A DNA stretch of 64,000 nt, from NCBI RefSeq assembly GCF_000226095.1, contig NC_016476.1, positions 3,968,001 to 4,032,000 on the forward strand. The letters are read 5' to 3'. The notes under the pieces were generated by a model. The model ran no database searches and was not told the DNA's origin. It saw only the letters and a list, made by a program, of their open reading frames with translations. Position 1 is the first letter of the stretch; every line of letters begins with the position of its first letter. The translations under genes were made by a program, and so were the position numbers. The DNA is from Thermothelomyces thermophilus ATCC 42464 (lineage: Eukaryota; Ascomycota; Sordariomycetes; Sordariales; Chaetomiaceae). This document shows, in pieces, positions 1 through 10,668 of the stretch.

Positions 1-1323
1 CGTGGGAGGGCCAGATTACACCTGTACCACAGGAATGTGTCACCGACCGACCCCAGCGTACGCAGGCCGTCGGCGAGGAGGACATTTTCCTCGTCGCATT
101 TCCGGCCGACATATATCTGGCGGCCAAGGCCTTCTGGCAGCACACCGGCTTCGGCATCTCCAGCAGGCGTGCCGCGTATTGGCTCGAAACTGCGCCCTTT
201 CTCGTTCCAACCACGGCCCCAAAGGCCCTGATTTCGCCCACCGAGAGAGCGAGACAGCTCGGTGAGGGTTTAGACGCACTCAGAACGCGAATCGCCGCCG
301 GGCAGTCGTCGCCCCCAGACAATCTCCATGTCGACCTATCCGACGTCTTCCTCTTCCCCACAGGCATGACGGCGATTGCCGAGACTGCCGCTACGATCAA
401 GTCTCTCCGTCCGACGGATTCTTCCTCTCCTCCTCGTGTCGCAGTATTCGGGTAAGTTCTTCTTTCCCGGTCTCTTCCTCTCTCCACGGTGTTTTCTAAA
501 CACGGCGACCATAACCGATGCTACCAGGTTCCTCTACGTCGACACGAACAAGGTCCTCTCCCGCATTCTAGGTTTCGAGGCAGTGCAGTACCACTCAACG
601 TCGGCCTCGCTCTCAGTGCTCGAAGCCGACCTCGAGGGCTCGCCAACGACGACGGATCAGACAGCGACAGCGAAGCGGCTCGACCTCCTGGTGACCGAAT
701 TCCCGGGAAACCCGCTGCTGCAGGCGCCGGACCTGGAACGACTGGGCCGGTTGGCGCGCACCCACGGATTCGCCCTCGTCGTCGACGACACGGTCGGCAC
801 CCACGTCAACCTTGCCTTACTTGCTCATTGCGATGTGATCTGCACCAGCCTGACGAAGATGTTCAGCGGCGCCTGCGACGTCATGGGCGGCAGCGCCGTG
901 CTGAACCCTGCCTCGCCGTACCGGGACCGGCTGGCGCGGGCGCTGGGCCGCGGCCGGGCCGGGCCGGAGGAGCGGGCATGGTTCTGGGAGGACGTGGTAC
1001 GCATGGAGCGCAACAGCCGCGACTTTGGCGAGCGGGTGCGCCGCGCGAGCGAGAACGCCCGGCGGGTGGCCGGGATGCTGCGGCTGAGCGGCTCCGTGAG
1101 CGAGGTGTACTACCCGCTCGGGAGCCCCACCCAGAGCTGGTACGATCGGTATCGGAGGGAAGGCGCCGGATACGGCTACTTGTTGTCGATCAAGTTCAAG
1201 ACACCGGCGCGAGCGGTGGCCTTTTACGACGCCCTGGATGTGGCCAAGGGGCCGAGCTTGGGCACCAACTTCACTTTGTGCTGCGCTTACACTCTGCTGG
1301 CGCACTATAAGGAGCTGGAATAG
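1..1323 (+). CDS. Cystathionine gamma-synthase-like PLP enzyme, 5'-partial, with in-frame stop
   Basis: This encodes the C-terminal part of a fungal cystathionine gamma-synthase-type, PLP-dependent transsulfuration enzyme, which joins an O-acylhomoserine and cysteine on the way to methionine. The first exon enters from the left edge (frame starting at base 3) and ends at 451. A 76-bp intron (452-527, GTAAGT..CAG) follows, and the second exon runs to a TAG at 1321-1323. Visible motifs are FLFPTGMTAI before the intron, VVDDTVGTH, and the PLP-lysine segment TSLTKMFSGACDVMGG (Lys codon 856-858). The long N-terminal part before FLFPTGMTAI fits the fungal (STR2/met-7-like) branch. The frame continues past the TAG as AAEYGVVEDLVRISVGLEE to a TGA at 1450-1452, which is the usual C-terminus of the family. 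The TAG therefore truncates a once longer protein. Family is sure; exact substrate is inferred. Confidence 0.8.
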
Positions 1324-1452
1324 GCGGCAGAGTATGGGGTCGTCGAGGATTTAGTGAGGATCAGTGTTGGTTTGGAGGAGAGCGAGTGGCTGGAGGAGAG
1401 GGTCGGGAGGGCGTTGATGGTTGCGGAGAGGCTCCAAGAGCGAAGAGGGTGA
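1324..1452 (+). pseudogene. Orphaned C-terminal codons of the cystathionine gamma-synthase-like gene
   Basis: The same frame as the upstream exon stays open for 42 codons after the TAG at 1321-1323 and ends at TGA 1450-1452. The residues (YGVVEDLVRISVGLEE) match the conserved end of Cys/Met-metabolism PLP enzymes. The block must have been translated before the nonsense change. A Trp codon TGG is the likely ancestor of the TAG. Confidence 0.7.
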
Positions 1453-1767
1453 GGGCAGGCACTAGGAGTGAGTGCCCTAATAGCTGACATATGGGCTTGG
1501 ATACAAAACAAGCCAAAAGAAGGTGTTCTGAGGACCCATTTATGCGATCGGGGGTGAGAGCCGGAACACTCGGGGCAGAGGACTAATTAAGGGGCAGCAC
1601 AACAAAAACCGCCTTTCGTCCGCGCTCCCGCTTCCTCGGCTCAAGCTTAAGTAAGGAAACCACAATTGTCTCGGGACCCATCTGTTGTGAGACATTTTGT
1701 ACTGTTCTTTCCCAGGAGCTATCCATCTTTGCTGGCTGCTTCCGACGAAAGGGTTCCCGGTGCGTTG
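1453..1767. other. Transition zone, no gene
   Basis: No supported reading frame. Base composition falls from GC-rich coding sequence towards the AT-rich transposon island. Confidence 0.5.
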
Positions 1768-1866
1768 TACCCGGTGGTTAGTTGCTGACTAATTAGTTCA
1801 GGACTACCACCTATCTCCCGACAGGTAGGGCCAAAACCCCCGGACATGCCAATATAGCCGGATACA
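1768..1866 (+). repeat. Inverted repeat, left copy, with internal hairpin
   Basis: About 80-100 bp that reappear inverted at 15141-15222 with roughly 85% identity over the core by eye. It contains the hairpin ACCTATC-TCCC-GACAGGT, whose arms are perfect in the other copy (ACCTGTC/GACAGGT). Confidence 0.75.
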
Positions 1867-2417
1867 TCGCCACCAAATTTCCCATACAATCGCGTCTTTA
1901 CAAAAGGTACCATTAAGTTCAATTCAAGTTCAATTACCATTGTAATAATAGCCTTAAATAGCTATAAATAGTTTAATTGTAAACTAGGCTCTAAAAAGCT
2001 TAAAAACGTAGTAAAATTTAATTCTACTTGATTATAACTAGTTAAATAATAGGTTATATAACTTGCCTTCGTCTCTCTCTCTCTTTACATTATACCCCCT
2101 ATCCCTATTACTTTTAACGCTCTTAATTATAGTAATATCTTCTCTTATACCTTCTCTTTTAGCCTCCTAGTAATAGTTATTATCTTCTATCCCTAGTATT
2201 ACTATTATAGACTTATAGGCTTATTACTTCTTAAATGTCCTAATGTCCTTAATAATAGCTATATATAGAGACTCCTTCTTAACCTTAGATAGAGATAGTA
2301 ACTTAATATTCTCTTCTTACCTATCTTTACTATCTATAAAGTTAAATCTATTATTATTACTATCGTTAATTAACATTATAGTTATACTACTAATCTATAT
2401 CTTAAGACATTTAGGGG

Positions 2418-3044
2418 ATTATTATTATTATTATTATTATTAGTCCTACGCCATTATGCTAATAAGCATGCCAGAGCCTCTCTAGTTATATATAAAGGAA
2501 ACCGTGCCTAATAGGCTAGATAAAAACCTCTGTCCCTCCTTTAACGCCTGATCCAGAATACTAATATACTACAAAGAAAAGGAGAAGTGGCTAGAATAGC
2601 CCTAAAGAGGCCTTTCTTCCTAGTCTAGCCTCCTTATAAGGCGGTATTCCGGGAGCCTCCCTAGGTCCATTAGCCACCGTAGAACCCTCCTTGCCAAACG
2701 GTGGTTATAGGCCCCTATACCCCGTAAAACGAGGTCCAGGTCCCTTTGCGACTATATTTCCCAGGATTCCCACGTTCGGCTTCTTAGTAGGTTCAGGCAC
2801 CATACGACTAGGTGCTCCACGGTTTCCCTCCCCTAGCTATAGGCATAGTAGGGGGTACTGACTCCTAGGACTTGAACCCTAAAAAGGAAGTCATAGAGGC
2901 CAATAGCCCCTATATAGGCCTGTACCAGTAGGGAGCTCTAGGCCTTTGTTAGGCTCTAGTGCCTTTATAGGCCTTCCCCTATAAAAACTAGGCACGGGGG
3001 GTCCTTGTCTAACACGCGCTATATCTTCCTGCCGGCTTGGTCGG
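2418..3044 (-). mobile_element. Tad-like LINE, 3' fragment (ORF2 C-terminus and (ATT)n tail)
   Basis: On the minus strand this encodes the C-terminus of a non-LTR retrotransposon ORF2, including GAIGLYDFLFRV, GRETVEHLVVWC and RDLDLVLRGIGAYNHRLAR. This is the Cys/His-containing tail typical of fungal Tad/CgT1 elements, with Trp and Arg codons turned to stops. The element ends in an (ATT)8 repeat at 2418-2441, that is a (TAA)n tail on its own strand. The 5' side is cut at 3044 by the Gypsy insertion, and the frame resumes across the insertion at 10669. Confidence 0.8.
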
Positions 3045-3500
3045 TGTCACGAGCCAACTATATACCGCGACCTGGTGGGGTGTAGCAGGCTAAATGAGCC
3101 ACCAATCAAGAAGGGCACGAAGCGAGACTAATACGGGATCGCTAGGGAGCGCAGGCTACCACAGGCAAATAATTGCCAAAAAGGGAAAGATAGTAGAGGA
3201 TAGCTAGCTACTAAAGGCAATCTAAGGACAGGATAGAAGAGGACTATAAACGATCGACAGAAGTATATATACATATAAATAGTCACTTATTATAGTAGAC
3301 TCTAAGAGTTTACTAGTAATAGTAACTTACAATTATAATACTTATACTAAGTATCGTTATTAACTACCATAAGAGATAACTCTAGTGTTATTATAAACCC
3401 TTTAGCTTTACCAAATCCCTTAGACGACCTGCCTACTTATCCTACTCAATCTACCTTTATCTGAACCCTTTTAGAAGAAATCTGAGTTAGGTTTGTCATA
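3045..3500 (+). repeat. Gypsy 5' LTR
   Basis: 456 bp, starts TGTCACGAGCC and ends GTTTGTCATA (CACA in the other copy). Preceded by target duplication GTCGG. Its left half keeps more CpA/TpG than its right half. Confidence 0.9.
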
Positions 3501-3566
3501 CGTTGCTATCACTCCCTTTGTTCTATTATAGTTTAGAACGGAGGTAACTTCGACCTCGACATCGAC

Positions 3567-4725
3567 ATGGCTACTAACGTTATAGCCGAATAGCTACTTA
3601 CCTAGCTTAGTTAACTCTATTAGCAAATCTAAGAGTTAGACTAGAGAGATAAGGCTACTTAAGCTTGAATCAAGGAACTCGAGAATGGTAAAAAGCATTT
3701 ATAGAAACTGGTTAACGAGGCCTATACTAAAATCAAGACACTTAAAGGCGCTAAAGCGAGCCGTATTAAAATCGAATTACCTAGTAAATATAGAGGAACT
3801 AAGGAAGACCTTATAGGATTCCTAATAAACCTCTGATCCTACTTCCGGCTTAATAATGATAAGTTTCTAGATAATAAAGCTAAAGTCTTCTATATAGCTA
3901 TAAGACTAGAGGGTAAGGTACTTAGATAGTTTAAGCCTATATAGAACGATTATCTTACTAAGGAAGACAAAGATGACTAAGACACATTTATATAAGTAGT
4001 CTTTTAATCCTATAACTATTTCAAAGAAGAGCTTTAAAAGGTTTTTAGTAATAAAGATAGGAAGATTTATATATAAGAAAGACTTATTAATCTCTAATAG
4101 ACTAAGTTAGTAGCCTCCTATATTATATAGTTTAGATAGGATATACTTAAGTCTTAGCTTAACGATAAGGTATTAATATAATTATTCTATAATAGCTTAA
4201 AGAAAAAGATTAAAGATAAGCTATATAAGTACGATTAGCCTAAGACTCTAGATAAATATATTATATAGGCTATTAGAATTAATAACTAACTCTATATATA
4301 AGAGTAGTAGAAACGAGGTCAAATAAATAGAACTATAGTTAAGGCTAATAATAAAAGAAAGTAAGTATATATTAGTACCTCGTATAGGACGTACCCTAGA
4401 GCTATAGATATAGATATAATATAGAAGTAGGACTAGAAGAAGACGACCAAGGACAAGTCTAATGTTACCTATTATAACTACAGAAAGAAAGGGCACTATA
4501 AGCAAGAATGTCGAAGCCCGAAGAAAGAGTAGAAGACAGTCCCTAGAAAGGAAATTATAGTTATCGACAAAACCACTAAGGATATCATTAAAGTAGCGGC
4601 CACGGGCTATGAAGACAGGGGCAGTGATATAGATAGTCCCGAATACGATGGTAATAATAAAGACAAACAAGTACTATACTCCGAATTGGTCACTATAGAC
4701 CTGGAAATAGGTCTTGCCGAATAGG
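3567..4725 (+). pseudogene. Gypsy gag relic
   Basis: Reading from ATG 3567 (MATNVIAE) with stops skipped, the frame shows a retrotransposon capsid-like region (IELPSKYRGTKEDLIGFL) and a nucleocapsid zinc knuckle at 4470-4511. The CX2CX4HX4C pattern survives in spacing, but the first two Cys codons are now TAT and TAC (Tyr), both explained by G-to-A (RIP on the other strand). His (4494) and the last Cys (4509) are intact. Confidence 0.8.
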
Positions 4726-5939
4726 ATATAGTAGGAGAGTATATACCGCCAATTTCGATTCTCCTAGCCTTGAGGTAGTAAGGTTTTATAGTTATATAGA
4801 GGTAGGATAGATCGTAGATAACTAATACCTAAGGAATTAAAAGACTAGGACCTAATGTTTTATTCCTCTAGGAACGAATCGAATAATACTATAATGAAGT
4901 TTTCTAGCTTAACACGGAACTACGCAAACGGGATAGACGCTTAATTCGACTCGTCTAGTAAAGCGATAAGATAAGGGACGAGACAAGGGAACTCTAACAT
5001 ATCGTAGAAACCATTAAAGGAAGACAGCCTATGATATATAATAGGCCTAATAGCTATACTAAGTACTTTAATGACTAGTAACTTAGTAATAATATATGGA
5101 ACCTAGAATACTAGTTTATACGTATAAACCGCAGAAAAGACAAGCGTATATAGGAAAGCTACTAGAAGAAACATTCCTACCTTAGTGTTAGGGTACCTAT
5201 AGTCTATATATAATAGGAAAGATTTAGGAAAGAATTCTAATACCTCCTAGGCAACGCTATATAACTATATCCTTGATACAAGGCATATACGCAAGTGCCC
5301 TAGTTCTAATATATAGCATATAGATACTAATACTACTTCCGCGATAAATTCGAAAATAATCACTAGCCGACCTAACAAGGAAATAAGGACAGAAGCCTCC
5401 GCCCTGTGGAATAGGTCCATAATATAGGAAACAGAGCAGCCGAATTGCTCTAGAAGATCGAAGCCTACGATCTAGAAGGCATTATAATAGTTCTAAAACA
5501 AGCCTAGCCTAGGTACTATAGAATAGGACGAGATATATAAGACTCGTGCTAGAGTAATGACTACCTCTATTATATGGACGAAAAGGAATTGTAAATTTAG
5601 GAGCTTTAGATAAAGCTATAGTATATATAACGAAAAGCAGAATAGACTTAATAGTAGGAAGCCGCAAGCACTTAATAGCTTATAGAAATAAGTATAATTA
5701 ATAAAGCTACTATTAGCCGAATAACTAAAGAGGTTAGCACTAACCTAGAAAACGGGTCAAGGCCCTTCGAGGGACCTAGAAACTATTAACGCCTATATAG
5801 TAGTAAGTAGTAGCGTAGTATAGGAGGAACTAGCACAAAAGACTACTATATCGAGACCTCCTAACAGAAATATAGGAAATTGCTATAATCTTTAGATAAT
5901 AATGGTAAGATAAGCGACTATAGATAATAGTATAATAGA

Positions 5940-8900
5940 AATGGTATAAAATGCTCATACTAGTAGATAGTAAAGTAGAGATAAACCTAATTTCGCCGAC
6001 ACTTATAAATTAGCTATAGATACCCTAGAGAATAAAGCAGAAGTATAATATAGTCAAAGGGCCATTTCCGATACAATAGATATATAGGGAAACCGAACTA
6101 ATTGATATTACCATAGTAAAGAAGACCATAATAGTCGTATTTAGCATTATAGATATAGGTAACGACAAAGATATAATATTAGGGTTATTATAGTATAAAG
6201 ATTATAACCTAGATATTAGCTAGAAGAATAATAGCTACCTATAACCCTAAATAGAGTTATATTCGACTAATAAGATAGGGAGTATATAAGGATCGTAAGC
6301 AGACAATACTTAGGGGAAGGCATATTCTATAGATCTACCATAAGAGACAGACAGTAATAGGCAGATTACTATAGACTCTAGAAGAAGCGGTATAACAACA
6401 CCAACGTTACGATAGGAAGAACGAGCTAAACCACCAATAGCTGTTCTCTCTGTTAATAAATGCGGAGCACTGTAATTAGAGTAGTAGGTTAAGACAGGAG
6501 AAATCGCTAGCATTGCCATAGACGGAACCAAGTTTATATATTATTAGAAAACCGAGAGACAAGACAAGACTAGGGAAGTACTAAAGGAATATAAAGGACA
6601 CCTAGCATTTAAACTAAAACATCCAGAAGGACTACTAGAATATAGCCTATAGGATTACAAGATCAAGCTTAAGGAAGGAGCACGACTAAAGTTCTTTAAG
6701 ATTTACTATATAAGCTAGATATAGAACGAAGAACTTAAACGATATTTAGAGGAGAACCTTCGAAGAGGATATATCTACCTATTAATATTGCTAGTAGGCT
6801 ACCTAATTCCATTTATACCTAAGAAAGATAGAAAGCTATAATTATATATTAACTATTGGTAACTTAACGAACAGACTGTAAAAAACCGATACCTGTTACT
6901 ACTAATCTTATAGCTCCGAGATTAGTTAGCAGGAGCCTAATATTTTATACGTCTTGACTTGCTATCGGCCTATAACTATATATAGATTAAAGAAGGTAAT
7001 AAGTGGAAAACGGCCTTTAAGATACCTTATAGCTACTATAAGTACCTTGTCATGCTATTCGGACTTACAAACGCGCCGGCAACGTTCTAAGCCCTAATTG
7101 ATCAAGCTATCTAACCCTTTCTCGACAAATTTGCGATATATTATCTTAACGATATACTTATCTTCTCTAAGACGATAGACAAATACCGGAAGTACGTAAA
7201 AGTAGTGCTAGACACGCTATACGTATATAAACTATTAGTTAATAAGGAAAAGAGCGAATTCTATATTAGGAAAATAGTGTTTTTAAGATATAAGATATCC
7301 CTAGGACAAATTCGGATAGAACCTTCAAAGGTTAAAGCTATTAAGAATTGGCTATAACCGATATTAGTTATAGAAGTATAAAGCTTTATTAGATTTATAA
7401 ACTTCTACCGGATATTCATTAGAAATTTCGGAGCGATTATACGACCTTTATACGAACTTACTAGGAAGAACGCTAAATTCCAATGGAAAGAATAGTACAA
7501 GTAAGCATTTATATAGATCTATAACGCTATTACTAAAGATCTAGTACTAGTATTACTAAATCCTAAGAAGCCATTTAAGGTAAAAACGGACGCTTTAGAT
7601 TACGCTATTAGAGGATAATTAGGATAATAAGACGAATAAAGAAAGCTATATCCTATAGCCTTCTTTTTAAAGAAGCTCGATAGACTATATCTTAATTATC
7701 TAATCTATAACAAGGAACTACTTACAATTATTAAAGCTTTTAAAGAATAGCGATTATACCTTGGTAGTACGATTAAACCAGTATAAGTATATATAGATTA
7801 TAAGAATTTACAATACTTTACGATAATAAAGGAGCTTAACAGACAACAAATATAATAGGTAGAATTCCTTATAGAATTTAACTTTAAGATCCGCTACAAG
7901 AAGGGCAAAGAGAACATACGAACAGACATCTTAAGCCGACGAACGGATTATATAGAAGGACAAACGGAAACAATACTACCATTATTCAAGGAACGAACGG
8001 ACAGAACGCTATATTATGAAATGTAAATACCTATAGAAGATAATCTACTTAACTTGTTCCTAGAATATTACGTAATCCTTCGAGAAGAAAGGATTAACGA
8101 GATATAGTATCAAGTAGTACCTAGACTAGTAGTACCTAACGGAGTAAAAGAAAGAGATAGGAAACTCTGGTATTGAGGCAAAGCATATATCTATGATAGA
8201 GATCAATAGCTACAAATAATTCGAGAACTCTACAAGTCGAAACTTAGAGGACACAAAGGAGTTACAAAGACTATTACACAAGTTAGGAAACACTATAACT
8301 TTCTATAGTTAACGGTATAAGTTAAAGAAGTTATATAGAACTACGACATTTATAATCGAAGCAAAACGGTACGACATAAGCTATATAGGCTACTTTAGCT
8401 ACTATTAATAGCTAACAAACTATAGAGTTTAATTATAATAAACTTTATTACAAAGCTACTAAAATCTAAGGATACGGCTATAGGAGTAATCTATAATAGT
8501 ATTCTCACTATAGTAGATTGCCTAACTAAATAGATATATTTCTTTCCCTATAAAGAGTCCTAGATAGTAGAATAGTTAGTAGATGTAATCTATTGGCAAG
8601 TTATATTAGTATATGCTTAGCTATAAGAATAGATTATTAATAGAGATACCAAGTTCGTATTAAAGTTCTAGTAAGCATTACTATAACGATTAAGCGTTAA
8701 TAGTAAGCTATTAATAGCATATTACCTATAGACTAATAGATAAACAGAGCGACTAAACTAAGTTATTAAGCAATACCTCTATTCTTATATTAACTACTAG
8801 CAAGACGACTAGGTTATACTATTACTAATAGTATAACTCGCTTACAATATAACGCTAATAGAGACAACTAAAGTTATACCGTTCTTCGCAAACTATAGAT

Positions 8901-9460
8901 ATAAAGCAGACCTTAGGCAAGGACTAGAAGTTATAGTGCCAAGAGCAGTAGTCAAAGCGGAACAAATATACGTACTATATAAAAAGCTTAAAAAGGAACT
9001 CGAGTTTGTCAAGACCAGAATAAAGAACTACTATGACAAACATAGGCTCGAGGGACCTTGCCTAGAGAGGGAAGACAAAGTCTACCTAATCGTACGAAAC
9101 TTATAAACCAAACGACTAAGCATAAAGCTAGACTTTAAGAAGGTCAGACCCTTTATTATTAAAGGACGAATTTCGATATCTAACTACCGACTATCGTTAC
9201 TATTATCTATATAACTATAGATAGATATTTTTTATATTTTACTTCTTAAACTAGTACTAAAGAATACTAAGGTTACTATATATATTAAAGTAAAGGATAA
9301 AGAGGAAGAATAGGATATCAAAGAAATTCTAGATTTACGTATTATTAATAGAGAACTATAGTACCTAGTTAAATAACTTGATTTCGGACTAGAAGATAAC
9401 TTATAAAAACCTATTAAGAACCTAAATTACCCTAAGAAACTAAAGTAATTCTACTAGCAG
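5940..9460 (+). pseudogene. Gypsy pol relic (PR-RT-RNase H-IN-chromodomain)
   Basis: Motifs in order: protease VDSKVEINLIS near 5,963 (from a DSGAE-type site); reverse transcriptase with GLTNAPATF and YYLNDILIFS at 7139-7168, where the YLDD Asp is now Asn; the end of RNase H (KGKENIRTDILSRR, about 7,900); an integrase with LRGHKGVTKTI and VDCLTK (about 8,240-8,530); and a chromodomain (EILDLRIINREL.YLVK.LDFG..DN, about 9,310-9,420). The chromodomain places it among chromoviruses, whose integrases target methylated-H3K9 chromatin. Stops in every domain rule out activity. Confidence 0.88.
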
Positions 9461-10202
9461 AATCTTAACTAGCTATAAGAACCGGCTCTAAAGCCTATTC
9501 CCTAATAGAAAAAGAAGGGAACCTACTAGAATTAGGACTAAGATCTAACCTAATCGACTCCTAATCAAGCACGTTAAAAGCACCTAACGCTTAAGCCTAA
9601 CCCGTAAGGGTCTATATCTCCGATATCGGCAAAGGAGTATCTAGCTCTTCCTCCTCCTCTAGACGAGCTACGCCACGACAAAAAACTTCGGTACTATAAT
9701 CGTACAGGGATTGCTATAAATAATGTAATCGACTTAAATAGCTTAATGTCGAAGTAAGTAACGCCTTGGTCTTAGTAATCTCCCTCGAAACCTTCTCCTA
9801 CTCTGACAAATTTGAAAGGACTAAGATAGTTAGTAACCTAAGATTATAAAGAAAAATAACAAGGAACCTATAGGCATCTATAACGTTTAGATTACTATAT
9901 TTCTTACCTATACGAATATAGTTTTGACACTTATTTAAACCTTCTATCATTATATAACGCTTTCGTAGCTTTATATTCTAATAATACTTGTAAGGTATAG
10001 CGACTTTGTAACCCTCTTGCTTAATCTTAATCGTAATAGCGTGTCGTTCGCGTTTAAGATTATAACGATTCCTAGGAATACGATTAGCTATAGTAAAAGG
10101 AAGTTAGTAAAAGAAGGACATTACCTACTAGGAAAAGGGGGTATTAGTAGTACTTAAAACAAGTTATAAGAAGCTTTCGGGTTAAAAGCCCTAAAGAGGG
10201 GG

Positions 10203-10663
10203 TATCGTATTACAAGCTAACCATATACTACGACCTAGTGGGGTATAGCAGGCTAAATGAGCCACCAATCAAGAAGGGCACGAAGCAAGACTAACACGGG
10301 ATCACTAGGGAGCACAGGCTACTACAGGTAAACAATTACCAAAAAGGGAAAGATAACAGAGGATAGCTAGCTACCGAAGGCAATCTAAGGACAGGATAGA
10401 AGGGGACTATAAGCAATCGATAGAAGTATATATATATGTAAATAGTCACTCGTTATAGTGGACTCTAAGAGTTTACCAGTGATAGCAACTCACAATTATA
10501 GTACTTATACCAAGTATCGTTATTAACTACTGTAAGAGATAACTCTAGTGTTGTTGTGAACCCTTTGGCTTCACCGAATCCCTTAGACGACCTGCCTACT
10601 TGTCCTGCTCAATCTACCTTCGTCTGAACCCTTTTAGAAGAAGTCTGAGTTAGGTTTGTCACA
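10203..10663 (+). repeat. Gypsy 3' LTR
   Basis: 461 bp, starts TATCGTATTAC (TG turned to TA) just after the purine-rich AAAGAGGGGG, and ends GTTTGTCACA followed by GTCGG. Its right half is clearly less mutated than the matching half of the 5' LTR. Confidence 0.9.
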
Positions 10664-10668
10664 GTCGG

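Larger units (their letters stand above)
3045..10663 (+). mobile_element. Gypsy (chromovirus) LTR retrotransposon, RIP-degraded
   Basis: A 7.6 kb element with about 460-bp LTRs beginning TG and ending CA, flanked by the 5-bp duplication GTCGG (3040-3044 and 10664-10668). Internal order on the plus strand is gag with zinc knuckle, protease, reverse transcriptase, RNase H, integrase, chromodomain: the Gypsy/Metaviridae order with a chromovirus C-terminus. All frames carry many RIP stops. It is inserted in ORF2 of the minus-strand LINE. Confidence 0.92.
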
